Below are positions 17,144 through 25,412 of a stretch of DNA of 64,000 nt, in pieces. Position 1 is the stretch's first letter. Each line of letters opens with the position of its first letter. The position numbers and the translations under genes were made by a program. Source of the DNA: Shewanella kaireitica (GTDB lineage Bacteria; Pseudomonadota; Gammaproteobacteria; Enterobacterales; Shewanellaceae); contig NZ_JAKIKQ010000001.1 in NCBI RefSeq assembly GCF_023284045.1, forward strand, positions 372,001-436,000. Direction: 5' to 3'. The notes below the pieces were generated by a model. It was not told the origin of the DNA. It searched no databases and was given only the letters and a program-made list of their open reading frames with translations.

Positions 17144-17194
17144 AAATAATGAACATGAAAGCTTTTTGTGCATTTATTTATAGCAAAAATGAAC
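17144..17194. promoter_or_regulatory. Two PuuR-like boxes in the divergent aminotransferase/puuC promoter
   Basis: AAATAATGAACA at 17144-17155 and CAAAAATGAAC ending at 17194 match the E. coli PuuR recognition sequence, which ends ATAATGAACA. They lie in the 283-bp gap between the divergent starts at 17051 and 17335. Repression by the PuuR-like protein at 28417 and release by putrescine are inferred from the E. coli system. Confidence 0.55.
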
Positions 17195-17334
17195 TTTTTG
17201 TAAAATATATTGAAATTTAGGGGCGGTTAAGCGTAATCTTGCTTAATACCTTCTTGGGTTCGGTTGCCGTTTATAGGTAAAAAGAGCCCATTTAAAGCGA
17301 TTCTAATAATTACATACAGCGTTAAGAGGTCATC

Positions 17335-18834
17335 ATGAGCACACCCGAAAACCGCAGCCAGTGGCAAGCACTCGCAGATTCAATCGCTATTAATGGTTCA
17401 GCGTTCATCGCTGGCGAATATGTTGAGTCACAATCGAAAGCGACCTTTGACTGCATCAGTCCGATAGATGGCAAAGTGTTGGCTAAAGTGGCGAGCTGTG
17501 ATGAGGCCGATGCTAATATTGCGGTTAGCAATGCCAGAGAGACATTTGAAAGTGGTGTGTGGGCAAACCTGCCTCCAGTTAAACGTAAACAAGTCATGAT
17601 CCGTTTTGCCGATCTGCTCGAAGAGCATGTTGATGAGTTAGCGCTGCTAGAAACCCTCGATATGGGCAAACCTATTCAATACTCCCGTGCCGTCGATGTT
17701 GCTGGCGCTGCGCGTTCTATCCGCTGGTCGGGTGAAGCGATAGACAAGATTTATGATGAGATAGCGCCTACTGCCCACAATGAGATCGGCATGATCACTC
17801 GCGAGCCTGTCGGTGTCGTTGCTGCAATTGTGCCATGGAACTTCCCGCTATTAATGGCATGTTGGAAGCTGGGGCCAGCCTTGGCAACAGGTAATAGTGT
17901 GGTATTAAAGCCTTCAGAGAAATCACCGCTAACAGCGATTCGCATGGCGCAGCTTGCCATTGAAGCAGGCATTCCGAAAGGCGTGCTCAACGTACTACCA
18001 GGTTTTGGTCATACCGTGGGTAAAGCCTTAGCGCTGCACATGGACGTAGATACCTTAGTGTTCACTGGCTCAACTAAAATCGCGAAACAGTTAATGGTTT
18101 ACGCAGGTGAGTCAAACATGAAGCGGGTTTGGTTAGAGGCGGGTGGTAAGAGCCCTAATATCGTATTTAATGATGCGCCAGATCTTAAAAAAGCGGCTCA
18201 AGCAGCGGCATGCGCCATTGCTTTTAACCAAGGTGAAGTGTGTACTGCTGGTTCACGTTTATTAGTTGAAGCCGGCGTTAAAGATGAACTTATCGGGCTT
18301 ATTGCTGAAGAGTTACAAGCTTGGCAACCGGGGCATCCACTCGATCCAAATACCACATCGGGCGCGGTGGTTGATAAGCAGCAACTCGACAATGTGCTGG
18401 GTTACATTCAGTCGGGTAAAGATGAAGGTGCCACCTTGAATCATGGTGGTCGTCAAGTGATGCAAGACAGTGGTGGTGTCTATATTGAACCAACTATCTT
18501 TTCAGAGGTTGATAACAAGATGACCATAGCGAAAGAGGAGATCTTTGGCCCAGTGTTATCGGTGATCACCTTTGATGGCATGCAACAAGCGATTGAGATA
18601 GCAAACGACAGTATCTATGGTTTAGCCGCTGGCGTGTGGACCTCTGATATAAGCAAGGCGCACAAAACAGCCAAAGCCCTACGTAGCGGAATGGTATGGA
18701 TAAATCATTATGACGGTGGTGATATGACCGCGCCATTCGGTGGTTATAAGCAATCGGGTAACGGCCGCGATAAATCGCTACATGCGTTTGATAAATACAC
18801 CGAGATTAAAGCGACTTGGATAGCGCTGGATTGA
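17335..18834 (+). CDS. puuC: Gamma-glutamyl-gamma-aminobutyraldehyde dehydrogenase
   Basis: 499 residues, an NAD(P)-dependent aldehyde dehydrogenase. AIVPWNFPLLMACWK, the FTGSTKIAK nucleotide motif, LEAGGKSPNIVF with the general-base Glu, and NQGEVCTAGSR with the nucleophile Cys303 are all intact. Length and motifs match PuuC, which oxidises gamma-glutamyl-gamma-aminobutyraldehyde to gamma-glutamyl-GABA, the step between PuuB and PuuD. The rest of the pathway is 8-13 kb downstream, separated by an accessory block. AAGAGGTC precedes the ATG. A PuuR-like box lies upstream. Confidence 0.9.
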   Translation: MSTPENRSQWQALADSIAINGSAFIAGEYVESQSKATFDCISPIDGKVLAKVASCDEADANIAVSNARETFESGVWANLPPVKRKQVMIRFADLLEEHVDELALLETLDMGKPIQYSRAVDVAGAARSIRWSGEAIDKIYDEIAPTAHNEIGMITREPVGVVAAIVPWNFPLLMACWKLGPALATGNSVVLKPSEKSPLTAIRMAQLAIEAGIPKGVLNVLPGFGHTVGKALALHMDVDTLVFTGSTKIAKQLMVYAGESNMKRVWLEAGGKSPNIVFNDAPDLKKAAQAAACAIAFNQGEVCTAGSRLLVEAGVKDELIGLIAEELQAWQPGHPLDPNTTSGAVVDKQQLDNVLGYIQSGKDEGATLNHGGRQVMQDSGGVYIEPTIFSEVDNKMTIAKEEIFGPVLSVITFDGMQQAIEIANDSIYGLAAGVWTSDISKAHKTAKALRSGMVWINHYDGGDMTAPFGGYKQSGNGRDKSLHAFDKYTEIKATWIALD

Positions 18835-18854
18835 GCTTGAGCTTAGCCATAAGG

Positions 18855-18882
18855 AAAGCCAGCCTCATTAGAGACTGGCTTT
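18855..18882 (+). terminator. Terminator after puuC
   Basis: AAAGCCAG and CTGGCTTT pair, with a further CTC/GAG pairing and an ATTA loop; only a short T run follows. It closes the puuC transcript at the border of the repeat-rich region. Confidence 0.75.
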
Positions 18883-18940
18883 GTGTCATAATTCCACGGT
18901 CCGGTTGCAGGTTGCAGGAGTTTAATCGTTTTTGTGAGCA

Positions 18941-19209
18941 CTTAAGTAAACGACGGCGGCACTTTTCCAACAGTTGTCAATTTATGCAGGTCAGCTAATT
19001 TAAAGCAGTACCTTTTGCCACCTTTTCCTCTGCTCCCCGATAGAATGTCTTCGAGCAGATTGTTTTGGCTTCATTCATCCATTTTACCTTTTGTTCTTCC
19101 GCAATAAGCATTGAAAGTACTTTTGTAGAAGTAGGGCAAGATAGTATCAGTTGATATTGAGAGGTAAGCTGGCTATGTTATTGATTTATAGTGGCTGGCA
19201 ATAGATATT
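18941..19209. repeat. Direct repeat copy A (~270 bp)
   Basis: Begins CTTAAGTAAACGACG and ends GGCTGGCAATAGATATT, and is repeated at 19636-19915 with roughly 88-90% identity by eye. On the minus strand 18995-19111 it carries a 38-codon frame (AEEQKVKWMNEAKTICSKTFYRG...) that can be read further upstream without stop for about 20 codons, so the unit seems derived from the C-terminal part of a small protein gene. The spacing of Trp, Cys, Tyr-x-Gly and Cys is a little like the DUF1311/LprI family, a weak suggestion. No terminal inverted repeats were seen. Confidence 0.8.
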
Positions 19210-19318
19210 GGCTGGGTCAATTGTTAAGTCTGTTGCAAATGGAGCGGTAGTTGATGTTGTAGCACAGACTGCATCAAAAACAGTTGATGGTGTGTTAGAC
19301 ACACAAAAAAATAAATAG
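19208..19318 (+). pseudogene. C-terminal remnant of a truncated small gene
   Basis: Directly after repeat copy A a plus-strand frame reads AGSIVKSVANGAVVDVVAQT...TQKNK and stops with TAG at 19316-19318, two codons before the ribosome site of the next gene. It looks like genuine coding sequence (good codon use, small-residue-rich helix), but it has no start because the repeat boundary cuts it at 19209. It was probably the 3' part of a gene coupled to the 75-residue membrane protein. Confidence 0.4.
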
Positions 19319-19326
19319 GATATATT

Positions 19327-19554
19327 ATGAATTGGAAAGCTCATTCTTTCAGGACATTAAAGGTCGCATTGTACACTACGATTCTAATAGCAGTTTTTGT
19401 TTTATTACGAGTATTAATAGCGCCAAAAGTTGGCAGTTGGCTAGAAATTGCAAGTAGGTCATTATCGGGATTATTAATTGGATTTTTAGGTTTTTTTGTA
19501 TTCTTTTTTATTTATTTACTATTTCATCCCGTGGAGAGCAAAGAGGATAGATAG
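19327..19554 (+). CDS. Small two-span membrane protein, 75 residues
   Basis: 75 residues with two hydrophobic helices (ALYTTILIAVFVLLRVLIA and SGLLIGFLGFFVFFFIYLLF) and charged ends, so an inner-membrane miniprotein. AGGA lies nine bases before the ATG. AT-rich, in a repeat-laden accessory stretch between the two ~270 bp repeats, which suggests acquisition by transfer. No family is recognised. Confidence 0.6.
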   Translation: MNWKAHSFRTLKVALYTTILIAVFVLLRVLIAPKVGSWLEIASRSLSGLLIGFLGFFVFFFIYLLFHPVESKEDR

Positions 19555-19611
19555 TACAAAAGCTACATAGGCACGGATAGTTTAATTCGAATGGCAATAA
19601 TACATAAAATA

Positions 19612-19635
19612 ATACATAGACACCCATAGTTAATG
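19612..19635. repeat. RAYT-type 5' flank repeat, unit 0 (partial)
   Basis: ATACATAGACACCCATAG followed by TTAATG matches the start of the two longer units at 20571 and 20830. It is joined directly to repeat copy B, so here only the first 24 bases remain. Confidence 0.6.
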
Positions 19636-19915
19636 CTTAAGTAAACGACGACGGCACTTTTCCAACAGTTGTCAATTTATGCAAGGCAGCTAATTTAAAG
19701 CAGTACCTTTTGCCACCTTTCCTCTATATTCCCGATAGAGTTAGCTAGTTACGTATTCGAGCACATTGTTTTGGCTTCATTCATCAATTTTACCTTTTGT
19801 TCTTCCGCAATAAGCATTGAAAGTACTTTTGTAGAAGTAGGGCAAGATAGTGTCAGTTGATATTAAGAGGGGAGCTGGCTATGTTGTTGATTTATAGAGG
19901 CTGGCAATAGATATT
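19636..19915. repeat. Direct repeat copy B (~280 bp)
   Basis: Second copy of the 18941-19209 unit. It differs by scattered substitutions and an insertion near 19739-19760 that breaks the minus-strand reading frame with a stop, so this copy is the more decayed. After its 3' end a short open stretch (GNRYLAIEIYTLEAMTGKRVSLIA, stop at 19975) looks like another truncated coding tail. Both copies thus abut gene fragments at the same end, as if the unit moved or recombined with its flanks. The rest of the 483-bp gap 19555-20037 holds no gene I can support. Confidence 0.8.
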
Positions 19916-20037
19916 TAGCAATAGAGATTTACACGTTAGAAGCAATGACGGGGAAGCGTGTGTCGCTTATTGCGTGAATCTAGGAAAACAGAGCGACAAG
20001 CTAATGGGCTCTGACGCCTTTATCTATTCTTCATTTA

Positions 20038-20478
20038 TTAGTTACTTTCATCAGACTTATTTCTTAATCTTCTACATTCAAACTTTGAGATGATATTAGC
20101 AATTTCAAAAACAAGAAAAATGTAAGCAATCAAAACTATATTTTTAACACTATCTTTTTCAACATTTAAGACAAGAGCCAAACTTTCAAAAAAAATAATT
20201 TGTGAGTGGTAGCACCATAGGAGCATCGAACTATAGATAGCAAAAACAAGAAATACCTCAACATAATTTGTTATACAGCGTTTTTTATAAAACCTCCTAA
20301 GAACCAGTCCATATATCGGTGTATAAATGCAAACAAAAATAAAGAACACCTGAAGACCATTCGAGCTAATATATATGTACTCAGAGACTTCCTTAGAAAT
20401 AATTAACACAACCATAGAAGGTATCCAATAAAAAAATGTACCTATAAAATGTTCGTTCTCTCTAACTAATGTGGGCAT
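20038..20478 (-). CDS. Hypothetical four-span membrane protein
   Basis: 146 residues from ATG 20478, chosen because AGGAGGT lies 11 bases upstream; an earlier TTG at 20505 would put that ribosome site inside the gene. Four hydrophobic segments are visible (FYWIPSMVVLIIS, LQVFFIFVCIYTPIYGLVL, VFLVFAIYSSMLLWCY, IVLIAYIFLVFEIANII), with basic loops and a basic C-terminus. It is AT-rich, unlike the core genes around it, and lies in the repeat region, so it is probably acquired. No family recognised. Confidence 0.6.
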   Translation of the reverse strand: MPTLVRENEHFIGTFFYWIPSMVVLIISKEVSEYIYISSNGLQVFFIFVCIYTPIYGLVLRRFYKKRCITNYVEVFLVFAIYSSMLLWCYHSQIIFFESLALVLNVEKDSVKNIVLIAYIFLVFEIANIISKFECRRLRNKSDESN

Positions 20479-20570
20479 GACAGTCCGGTACCTCCTGTTG
20501 CACAAGTAGTCGTTTCAGACTTTATGGCATTAATTCCATTTGCAATATTATGCCCATTAGTCATACGAAA

Positions 20571-20637
20571 ATACATAGACAGCCATAGTTAATGGCATCA
20601 ATCGCGACCTCCTACTATGCTTGCTTTGAGCATTGAA
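20571..20637. repeat. RAYT-type 5' flank repeat, unit 1
   Basis: ATACATAGACAGCCATAGTT and the following bases up to the AAGGAGG ribosome site of the transposase remnant are closely repeated at 20830-20888. It is the leader of the RAYT gene remnant that starts at 20650. Confidence 0.7.
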
Positions 20638-20649
20638 CAAGGAGGTTGC

Positions 20650-20829
20650 ATGCCAAGGCCAAGACGAACCCTCATTAGTATTGAGCTCTTTATTTGGTAA
20701 GAAGTCCTTATTATCACTGCTGCAGCCGCGTCGTTCGGCGTGCATGCTGTCGAAACAAAAAGTGTGTGGTGATGATAAATACACAGGTAAAAACTATGAC
20801 CACCGCAGAGGCTGGGTTGAGGGAAAGAA
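20650..20829 (+). pseudogene. REP-associated tyrosine transposase (RAYT, IS200-like) remnant
   Basis: A perfect AAGGAGG precedes ATG 20650, and the frame reads MPRPRRTLISIE before a TAA. In another frame the next bases give PYYHCCSRVVRRA, and in the first frame again VCGDDKYTGKNYDHRRGWVEGK. These three blocks in order match the N-terminal ~60 residues of Shewanella-type RAYT proteins (MPRPRRT..., TPYYHCVSRCVRRAF, CGED.YTGK.YEHRRGWVE). The HUH motif and catalytic Tyr are absent because the gene is cut at the next repeat unit. So it is a frameshifted, 3'-truncated relic of a Y1-transposase domesticate. Confidence 0.8.
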
Positions 20830-20888
20830 ATACATAGACAGCCAAAGTTAACGCCATCCATTGCGACCTCTTATCTATGCTTGACTTG
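20830..20888. repeat. RAYT-type 5' flank repeat, unit 2
   Basis: A second full copy of the leader (ATACATAGACAGCCAAAGTT onward, then ATTGCGACCTC and TCTATGCTTG), about 85% identical to 20571-20637. It follows the broken transposase but has no coding part behind it. This suggests repeated insertion or recombination at the leader. Confidence 0.7.
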
Positions 20889-20925
20889 ATTAGAATCAAT
20901 ATGGACAGGCTTAATCAATGATGAC

Positions 20926-20963
20926 GCGGCTAGTTCATAGTATCTAAACTATGGGCTAGCCGC
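20926..20963. terminator. Stem-loop at the end of the alkylsulfatase gene
   Basis: GCGGCTAG and CTAGCCGC pair, followed inward by ATAGT/ACTAT after a 3-base bulge on each side. It lies 22-59 bp past the minus-strand stop at 20985. There is no clear T tract, so termination may need Rho, or this is a REP-type element linked to the RAYT remnant. Confidence 0.5.
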
Positions 20964-20984
20964 TTAATATTGAACCTATAAACC

Positions 20985-23021
20985 TTACGGCGTGACGATA
21001 TTAAACACCCCTTTAGGCTTATCCAGTTTGGAGAAGAAACTGGCTAAATCAATCTTACTGCCCTCAATTTCTAACTCATCTGAAAATAGCACATCCTTTA
21101 CGCCAGCCTTACCAATAATCAGGTCGATAAACAGTTCGTGACTGATGTTAAGCGTGGCATTAGCGGTAGAAGATTTTGGAGCGAGTTTATGGTGCAGCAC
21201 TGCATTTTTAAGCGTTAGCACGTAGTTGTTATCAAGGTCAGTAAAGTAGATATTAAGCTCAAACTCCTCACCAAACGCCTTTGGCCCTATAACCCTTGAT
21301 GCCATCGATTGCAGAAAGTTCTCGACTGGCGATCGCAGTAAGATTTGTTTCATGGAGGCCAAATCAATGCCAGTCTCTGGACTACCATGTCGCAGTTCAT
21401 AGGCCGCGCTCAGGTACACATCACGCCAAGGTGCTGACTCAGCCTGATACCCGAGTTGATCGTAGCTTGAAGCCAACAGCTCTTTAGCTCGGCTGTTGCT
21501 ATCATCTGCCACCACAAGGTGGTTAATGAGTTCTGCCGCCCAGCGATATTCGCCGTCTGCTATGGCGATTTCAGTCTGCTTGATAATATTGTCAGCGCCG
21601 CCCATTAAGGCGACATACTTTTCTGCTGACTCGACTGCAGGTAGCGGGTTTAAGTTAACGGGATTGGCGTCGTACCAACCTAAATAGGCTTGGTATACCG
21701 CTTTAGCATTGTGTTTAGCTGTGCCGTAATAACCGCGACTAGAGAAAGTATTTGCCAGTACCGGCGGCATTTCAATCGCTTCGGCTATCTCTGCTGGAGT
21801 AAGCCCAGCATTAAGCATGCGCACAGATTGGTCGTGGATATACTTATAGGTATCGCGCTGGGTTTCTAAAAAGTGATTGATTGGCTCTTGCCCCCAAATT
21901 GGCCAGTGGTGACTACCAAAATATACCTTGGTATCGCGCTGTGCATTGAGCGCTTTATCAATCGAGTTGCTCCATGTAAGTGCATCACGCACCTTAGCAC
22001 CGCGCAGGGTGTAGAGATTATGCATGTTTTTGGATACCAGTTCTGCGCCGCAATAAGCCTGTTGCTCTGGTAGGTAAAAGGTAAATTCAGCTGGCGCTTC
22101 ACTGCCAGAGACAATTTGAAACTCAAACGGCACCCCATCAATGAGTTGCGTTGAGTCATGTTCAATGACGGTGGTGGGGTTCAAAATGCCAAATTGTCCA
22201 AATGCTGGCTCTTTACCTAAACCAGAACCAATATGCCCCCTCGCTGAGCGAGGAAGTTGTTTACCGTACATATACATGGCGCGACGGCTCATTGCGGTAC
22301 CTGCCATGACGTTTTCACTGGTGGCTTCATGCATAAAGCCTGCGGGTGCGATAATGTCTATCTCTTTTAGGGAGCTATTCTTTTTCGTATTGTTTTCAAG
22401 TAAGCCGAGCGCGCCGCCAAAGTGATCCATGTGGCTATGGGTAAATAAAATAGCGCTAATCGGTCGCTGTCCTAGTTGTTGGTTAAGAAAATCAAATGCA
22501 GTTTTGGCCGTTTCTGCGGTGGTTAACGGGTCTACCACTATCCAGCCTGTCTTACCTGCAATCACTGTCATATTGGCTAAATCAAAGCCACGTAGTTGAT
22601 ATACGCCTTCGGTGACTTTAAATAGGCCATCAATATTGTTCAGTGTTGCTTGGCGCCAAAGGCTCGGATTGACGCTGCTGGGTGCTTCTCCAGTAATGAA
22701 ATCGTAAGCGGTTCTATCCCAGATAGTTTTACCTTGACCATCAGTCACAACCAGTTTTGGCATTCTGGCGATGAAACCGCGTTTGGCATCGGTAAAGTCT
22801 TGGGTGTCTGCAAAAGGGAGCTCATCCAACAGCGCTTTATTTGCATTGATGGTATGGCTACTTGCCGCGGTAAAGCCATAGTCATCATTGCTACTGTCAT
22901 CGGTGATCGTTTGATTTGGCTGACATCCAGCTAACAGTATTGCGGTTAAACTAGCAGCCAACAGCGGCAAAGAGGTGCCGGAGGTGAAGGGAAAACAGCA
23001 TTGTGAAGATTGATTTGGCAT
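20985..23021 (-). CDS. Linear alkylsulfatase (metallo-beta-lactamase fold), lipoprotein
   Basis: 678 residues. Type II signal peptide with LLAGC (Cys33). The metallo-beta-lactamase domain carries FTHSHMDHFGG (HxHxDH) and later CGAEL and FGSHHWP as zinc-site landmarks. A helical dimerisation domain follows (about residues 400-545), and the C-terminal 120 residues are an SCP2-like domain. This is the SdsA1/YjcS architecture, which hydrolyses primary alkyl sulphates such as SDS to alcohol and sulphate at a binuclear zinc centre. A lipobox is less usual than a Sec signal for this family. It is next to an AraC regulator on the same strand that may control it. Confidence 0.9.
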   Translation of the reverse strand: MPNQSSQCCFPFTSGTSLPLLAASLTAILLAGCQPNQTITDDSSNDDYGFTAASSHTINANKALLDELPFADTQDFTDAKRGFIARMPKLVVTDGQGKTIWDRTAYDFITGEAPSSVNPSLWRQATLNNIDGLFKVTEGVYQLRGFDLANMTVIAGKTGWIVVDPLTTAETAKTAFDFLNQQLGQRPISAILFTHSHMDHFGGALGLLENNTKKNSSLKEIDIIAPAGFMHEATSENVMAGTAMSRRAMYMYGKQLPRSARGHIGSGLGKEPAFGQFGILNPTTVIEHDSTQLIDGVPFEFQIVSGSEAPAEFTFYLPEQQAYCGAELVSKNMHNLYTLRGAKVRDALTWSNSIDKALNAQRDTKVYFGSHHWPIWGQEPINHFLETQRDTYKYIHDQSVRMLNAGLTPAEIAEAIEMPPVLANTFSSRGYYGTAKHNAKAVYQAYLGWYDANPVNLNPLPAVESAEKYVALMGGADNIIKQTEIAIADGEYRWAAELINHLVVADDSNSRAKELLASSYDQLGYQAESAPWRDVYLSAAYELRHGSPETGIDLASMKQILLRSPVENFLQSMASRVIGPKAFGEEFELNIYFTDLDNNYVLTLKNAVLHHKLAPKSSTANATLNISHELFIDLIIGKAGVKDVLFSDELEIEGSKIDLASFFSKLDKPKGVFNIVTP

Positions 23022-23103
23022 AATGACTCACTGGCTAGGGAATTAACAATTAACTGTAAGTTATTACAAGTTGATAACGAGTTAGTTATCATTTTTCGCC
23101 AAC

Positions 23104-24135
23104 TTAGCTTGTGACTTTGAAATTATCTTTAGATAGCAGGCGATAATTTGCCGGGCTAACGCCGCTCCACTGGCTAAAGGAGCGGCTGAAATTACTGACA
23201 CTGCTGTAGCCTAAAGTGTCTGATAGGGCGCTAACGGACATCTGAGTATTCAGCAGATAATGACGGGCCAGCTCTTGGCGCTTTAACTTCAACAAGGCTC
23301 TAAATCCAGTCCCTTCAAGCTTGAGATAACGGCTTAAACTGCGCTCACTGATGTTGTACATCTGCGCAATTCTAAGCGCTGTTGGCTCGCCATTAACCAG
23401 TAGGGCATGGATCCCTTGGCTGGTTTTTTCCTGCCAGCTTAGCGCTTGCATGTTATTTAGATACTGCCTGACAACTTGTTCATTGTACTGTGCTAGATGG
23501 CGATTTCTACTGATAACGGTCTGCTCAAGCATGGTGCGGTCCATCCACATACAGTTGCTGTCTGCAGCCATCGTCACCGGGCAGCCAAACATGTCAGACC
23601 AAGCTTGTTGTGACTTAGGTATTGCTCTGAGCAGGTCAACTTTTCGGACAAAGTCGCTATGACCAATCATCTGTTTACCGTGCAACATCAAGCTGGCGAA
23701 AAAGGCATCTATCGCGAGATCGCTGATCTCAACGCCATTAAGTGGGATGATTGTAAACCCAAGTAGCTGCGGGGTACGTTGTAAGCTAATTACTGCTGAA
23801 TTACTCACTAGAGCAGCATAGTCGGGCAAGGTTTCAAAGGCTTGGGCGAGCGTATCACTGCTTAGCATGAGTGCGCCAAGGGCGCGAAAGTTTATTGGGT
23901 AAGCATATTGGCCGACGGTAAGTCCAAAAGCCGCAGAGCCAGATTCTTGCTCCGCTGCCTGCCAAAGTAATGTCATTTTATCAATCGCCACCCGTGAGTC
24001 GGGTTCGGCTTCTAGCTGAGGCAGAGATAAACCCGCTCGTTTAAATAAGGCATCTGCTTCGATATTACTTGCGCTGAGAGCCCGGGCAATCGCTAACGAC
24101 CAAGCGGCAATAGTGCTGTATTTTGCGGTTGTCAA
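23104..24135 (-). CDS. AraC-family transcriptional regulator (arabinose-binding-like N-domain)
   Basis: 343 residues. The N-terminal ~200 residues are the conserved domain of OruR/ArgR-type AraC proteins (LLWQAAEQESGSAAFGLTVGQ, RALGALMLSSDTLAQAFE). The C-terminal ~100 residues hold the double HTH, with ARHYLLNTQMSVSALSDTLGYSSVSNFSRSF and WSGVSPANYR. It lies 82 bp upstream of the alkylsulfatase gene on the same strand, so an activator of that gene responding to a sulphate ester or fatty compound is plausible. The inducer is not known. Confidence 0.88.
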   Translation of the reverse strand: MTTAKYSTIAAWSLAIARALSASNIEADALFKRAGLSLPQLEAEPDSRVAIDKMTLLWQAAEQESGSAAFGLTVGQYAYPINFRALGALMLSSDTLAQAFETLPDYAALVSNSAVISLQRTPQLLGFTIIPLNGVEISDLAIDAFFASLMLHGKQMIGHSDFVRKVDLLRAIPKSQQAWSDMFGCPVTMAADSNCMWMDRTMLEQTVISRNRHLAQYNEQVVRQYLNNMQALSWQEKTSQGIHALLVNGEPTALRIAQMYNISERSLSRYLKLEGTGFRALLKLKRQELARHYLLNTQMSVSALSDTLGYSSVSNFSRSFSQWSGVSPANYRLLSKDNFKVTS

Positions 24136-24285
24136 AGCTCACTCCACTTCTGCTTAGTCGATGTTATATCTTAACCTGTGTAGTGATTGTAGCGTTAAAA
24201 TCTATAAAATTGATATGGTTATAATTCATCCTGTTATGTAGTCTGGGTGATGACAATGGCATAAAAATGGAAAGGTATAGCTGTT

Positions 24286-24807
24286 ATGGCTTCGATAGAA
24301 GTAAGGCAATTAACGGAGCAAGATTGGCGCGAATATAAGCGTTTACGCTTGGCATCTTTACAAGATGCCCCCGACTCATTTGGATCCACTTTTGAAAAAG
24401 AACAGCTGTTTACTGAAGCGACATGGCGGGCCCGTTTAACACCTGCAACAGTTACAGCGCAGTTGCCATTAGTTGCATTTATCGATGGCACAGCAGTTGG
24501 CTTGGCATTTGGTGTACTGCATAACAGTGGTGATCGCTGTGCTCATGTATATCAAATGTGGGTAGCCAATAGTGCACGCGGCCAAGGTATTGGTAGGCTG
24601 TTGCTGCAAAAAATACTTGCTTGGGCAACACATTTTAATATTGATGAGGTGAACTTGCTTGTGACGATTGATAACGCAGCGGCTATTACGCTTTACCAAA
24701 GGTTAGGTTTTCAAGCTCGGCCAGAACTTGAACCACTAAGAGATGGTTCAAAGATCATGGTACAGGCGATGGTCTATAAAGTTGGGCCGTTAATCCCTAG
24801 TGACTAG
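24286..24807 (+). CDS. GNAT-family N-acetyltransferase
   Basis: 173 residues. The acetyl-CoA-binding motif A is HVYQMWVANSARGQGIGRLLL (about residues 85-105), then NLLVTIDNAAAITLYQRLGF, both complete. The substrate is unknown; the wide GNAT family includes antibiotic, amino acid and protein acetyltransferases. Its stop overlaps the end of the convergent TetR gene by 4 bp. The start is the first ATG after a gap with no strong ribosome site. Confidence 0.88.
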   Translation: MASIEVRQLTEQDWREYKRLRLASLQDAPDSFGSTFEKEQLFTEATWRARLTPATVTAQLPLVAFIDGTAVGLAFGVLHNSGDRCAHVYQMWVANSARGQGIGRLLLQKILAWATHFNIDEVNLLVTIDNAAAITLYQRLGFQARPELEPLRDGSKIMVQAMVYKVGPLIPSD

Positions 24808-25388
24808 AAAGGGTAGTGGTTAAAGATATCGTCTATCATTTCAGCTAATGGCGCGTCTCCATCGCAGGTTCTGCTGTATGTACGCAGACCTGAGACCTGG
24901 ATCTGAATATGGCGAGCTAACTTCTTGGCATCTTTATCTGTGCTAACGTCACCTAGAGCTTGGGCTTCTATAATGAGTTTTTCAAATTCATGTTCCATCG
25001 CTTTCAATGAGTCTTTTGCAGCTTGCAACAGTTCCTGCTGCTCATCGGTTAGTTCTGCAACGGTTTTTGCCAACATACATAAGGGGCTTGGCGCGCAAGC
25101 TCGCTGTTCAATAATCATTCTTTTCATAAAGGCTTTTAGCGCCTCAATTGGCGAACTAGTCTCTGCACGAGATTGCGCGAGCTGTTCGATACCAGCTTGG
25201 GTATAACTTGCTAAAGCTTCCTTAAATAATCCCTCTTTACTACCGAAAGTCGCGTAAATACTGCCGGGGCGCATATCGATGACATCCTGCAAATTACGCA
25301 TAGAAGTAGCATGAAAGCCTTTCTCCCAGTACAAATCTTTTGCTTTTTCAACAACCTGTTCTCGATTGAATTTTGCATTCTTTGCCAT
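24804..25388 (-). CDS. TetR-family repressor
   Basis: 194 residues. The N-terminal helix-turn-helix is typical: FNREQVVEKAKDLYWEKGFHATSMRNLQDVIDMRPGSIYATFGSKEGLF. The C-terminal ligand domain has paired cysteines in QRACAPSPLC, as in the AcuR/NemR-like branch with a thiol sensor, but I cannot fix the inducer. It is divergent from the AhpD-like gene at 25566, and two TTGAACG-N2-CGTTCAA-type palindromes lie between them, so it most likely represses both. Confidence 0.9.
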   Translation of the reverse strand: MAKNAKFNREQVVEKAKDLYWEKGFHATSMRNLQDVIDMRPGSIYATFGSKEGLFKEALASYTQAGIEQLAQSRAETSSPIEALKAFMKRMIIEQRACAPSPLCMLAKTVAELTDEQQELLQAAKDSLKAMEHEFEKLIIEAQALGDVSTDKDAKKLARHIQIQVSGLRTYSRTCDGDAPLAEMIDDIFNHYPF

Positions 25389-25412
25389 ATAGCCATCACA
25401 CCAATAAAAAGT

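Noticed and set aside
20557-20899. Several 60-87 codon frames around the RAYT relic
   Set aside because: They cross the repeat leader and broken transposase; the three-frame match to RAYT explains the region better than any intact gene.
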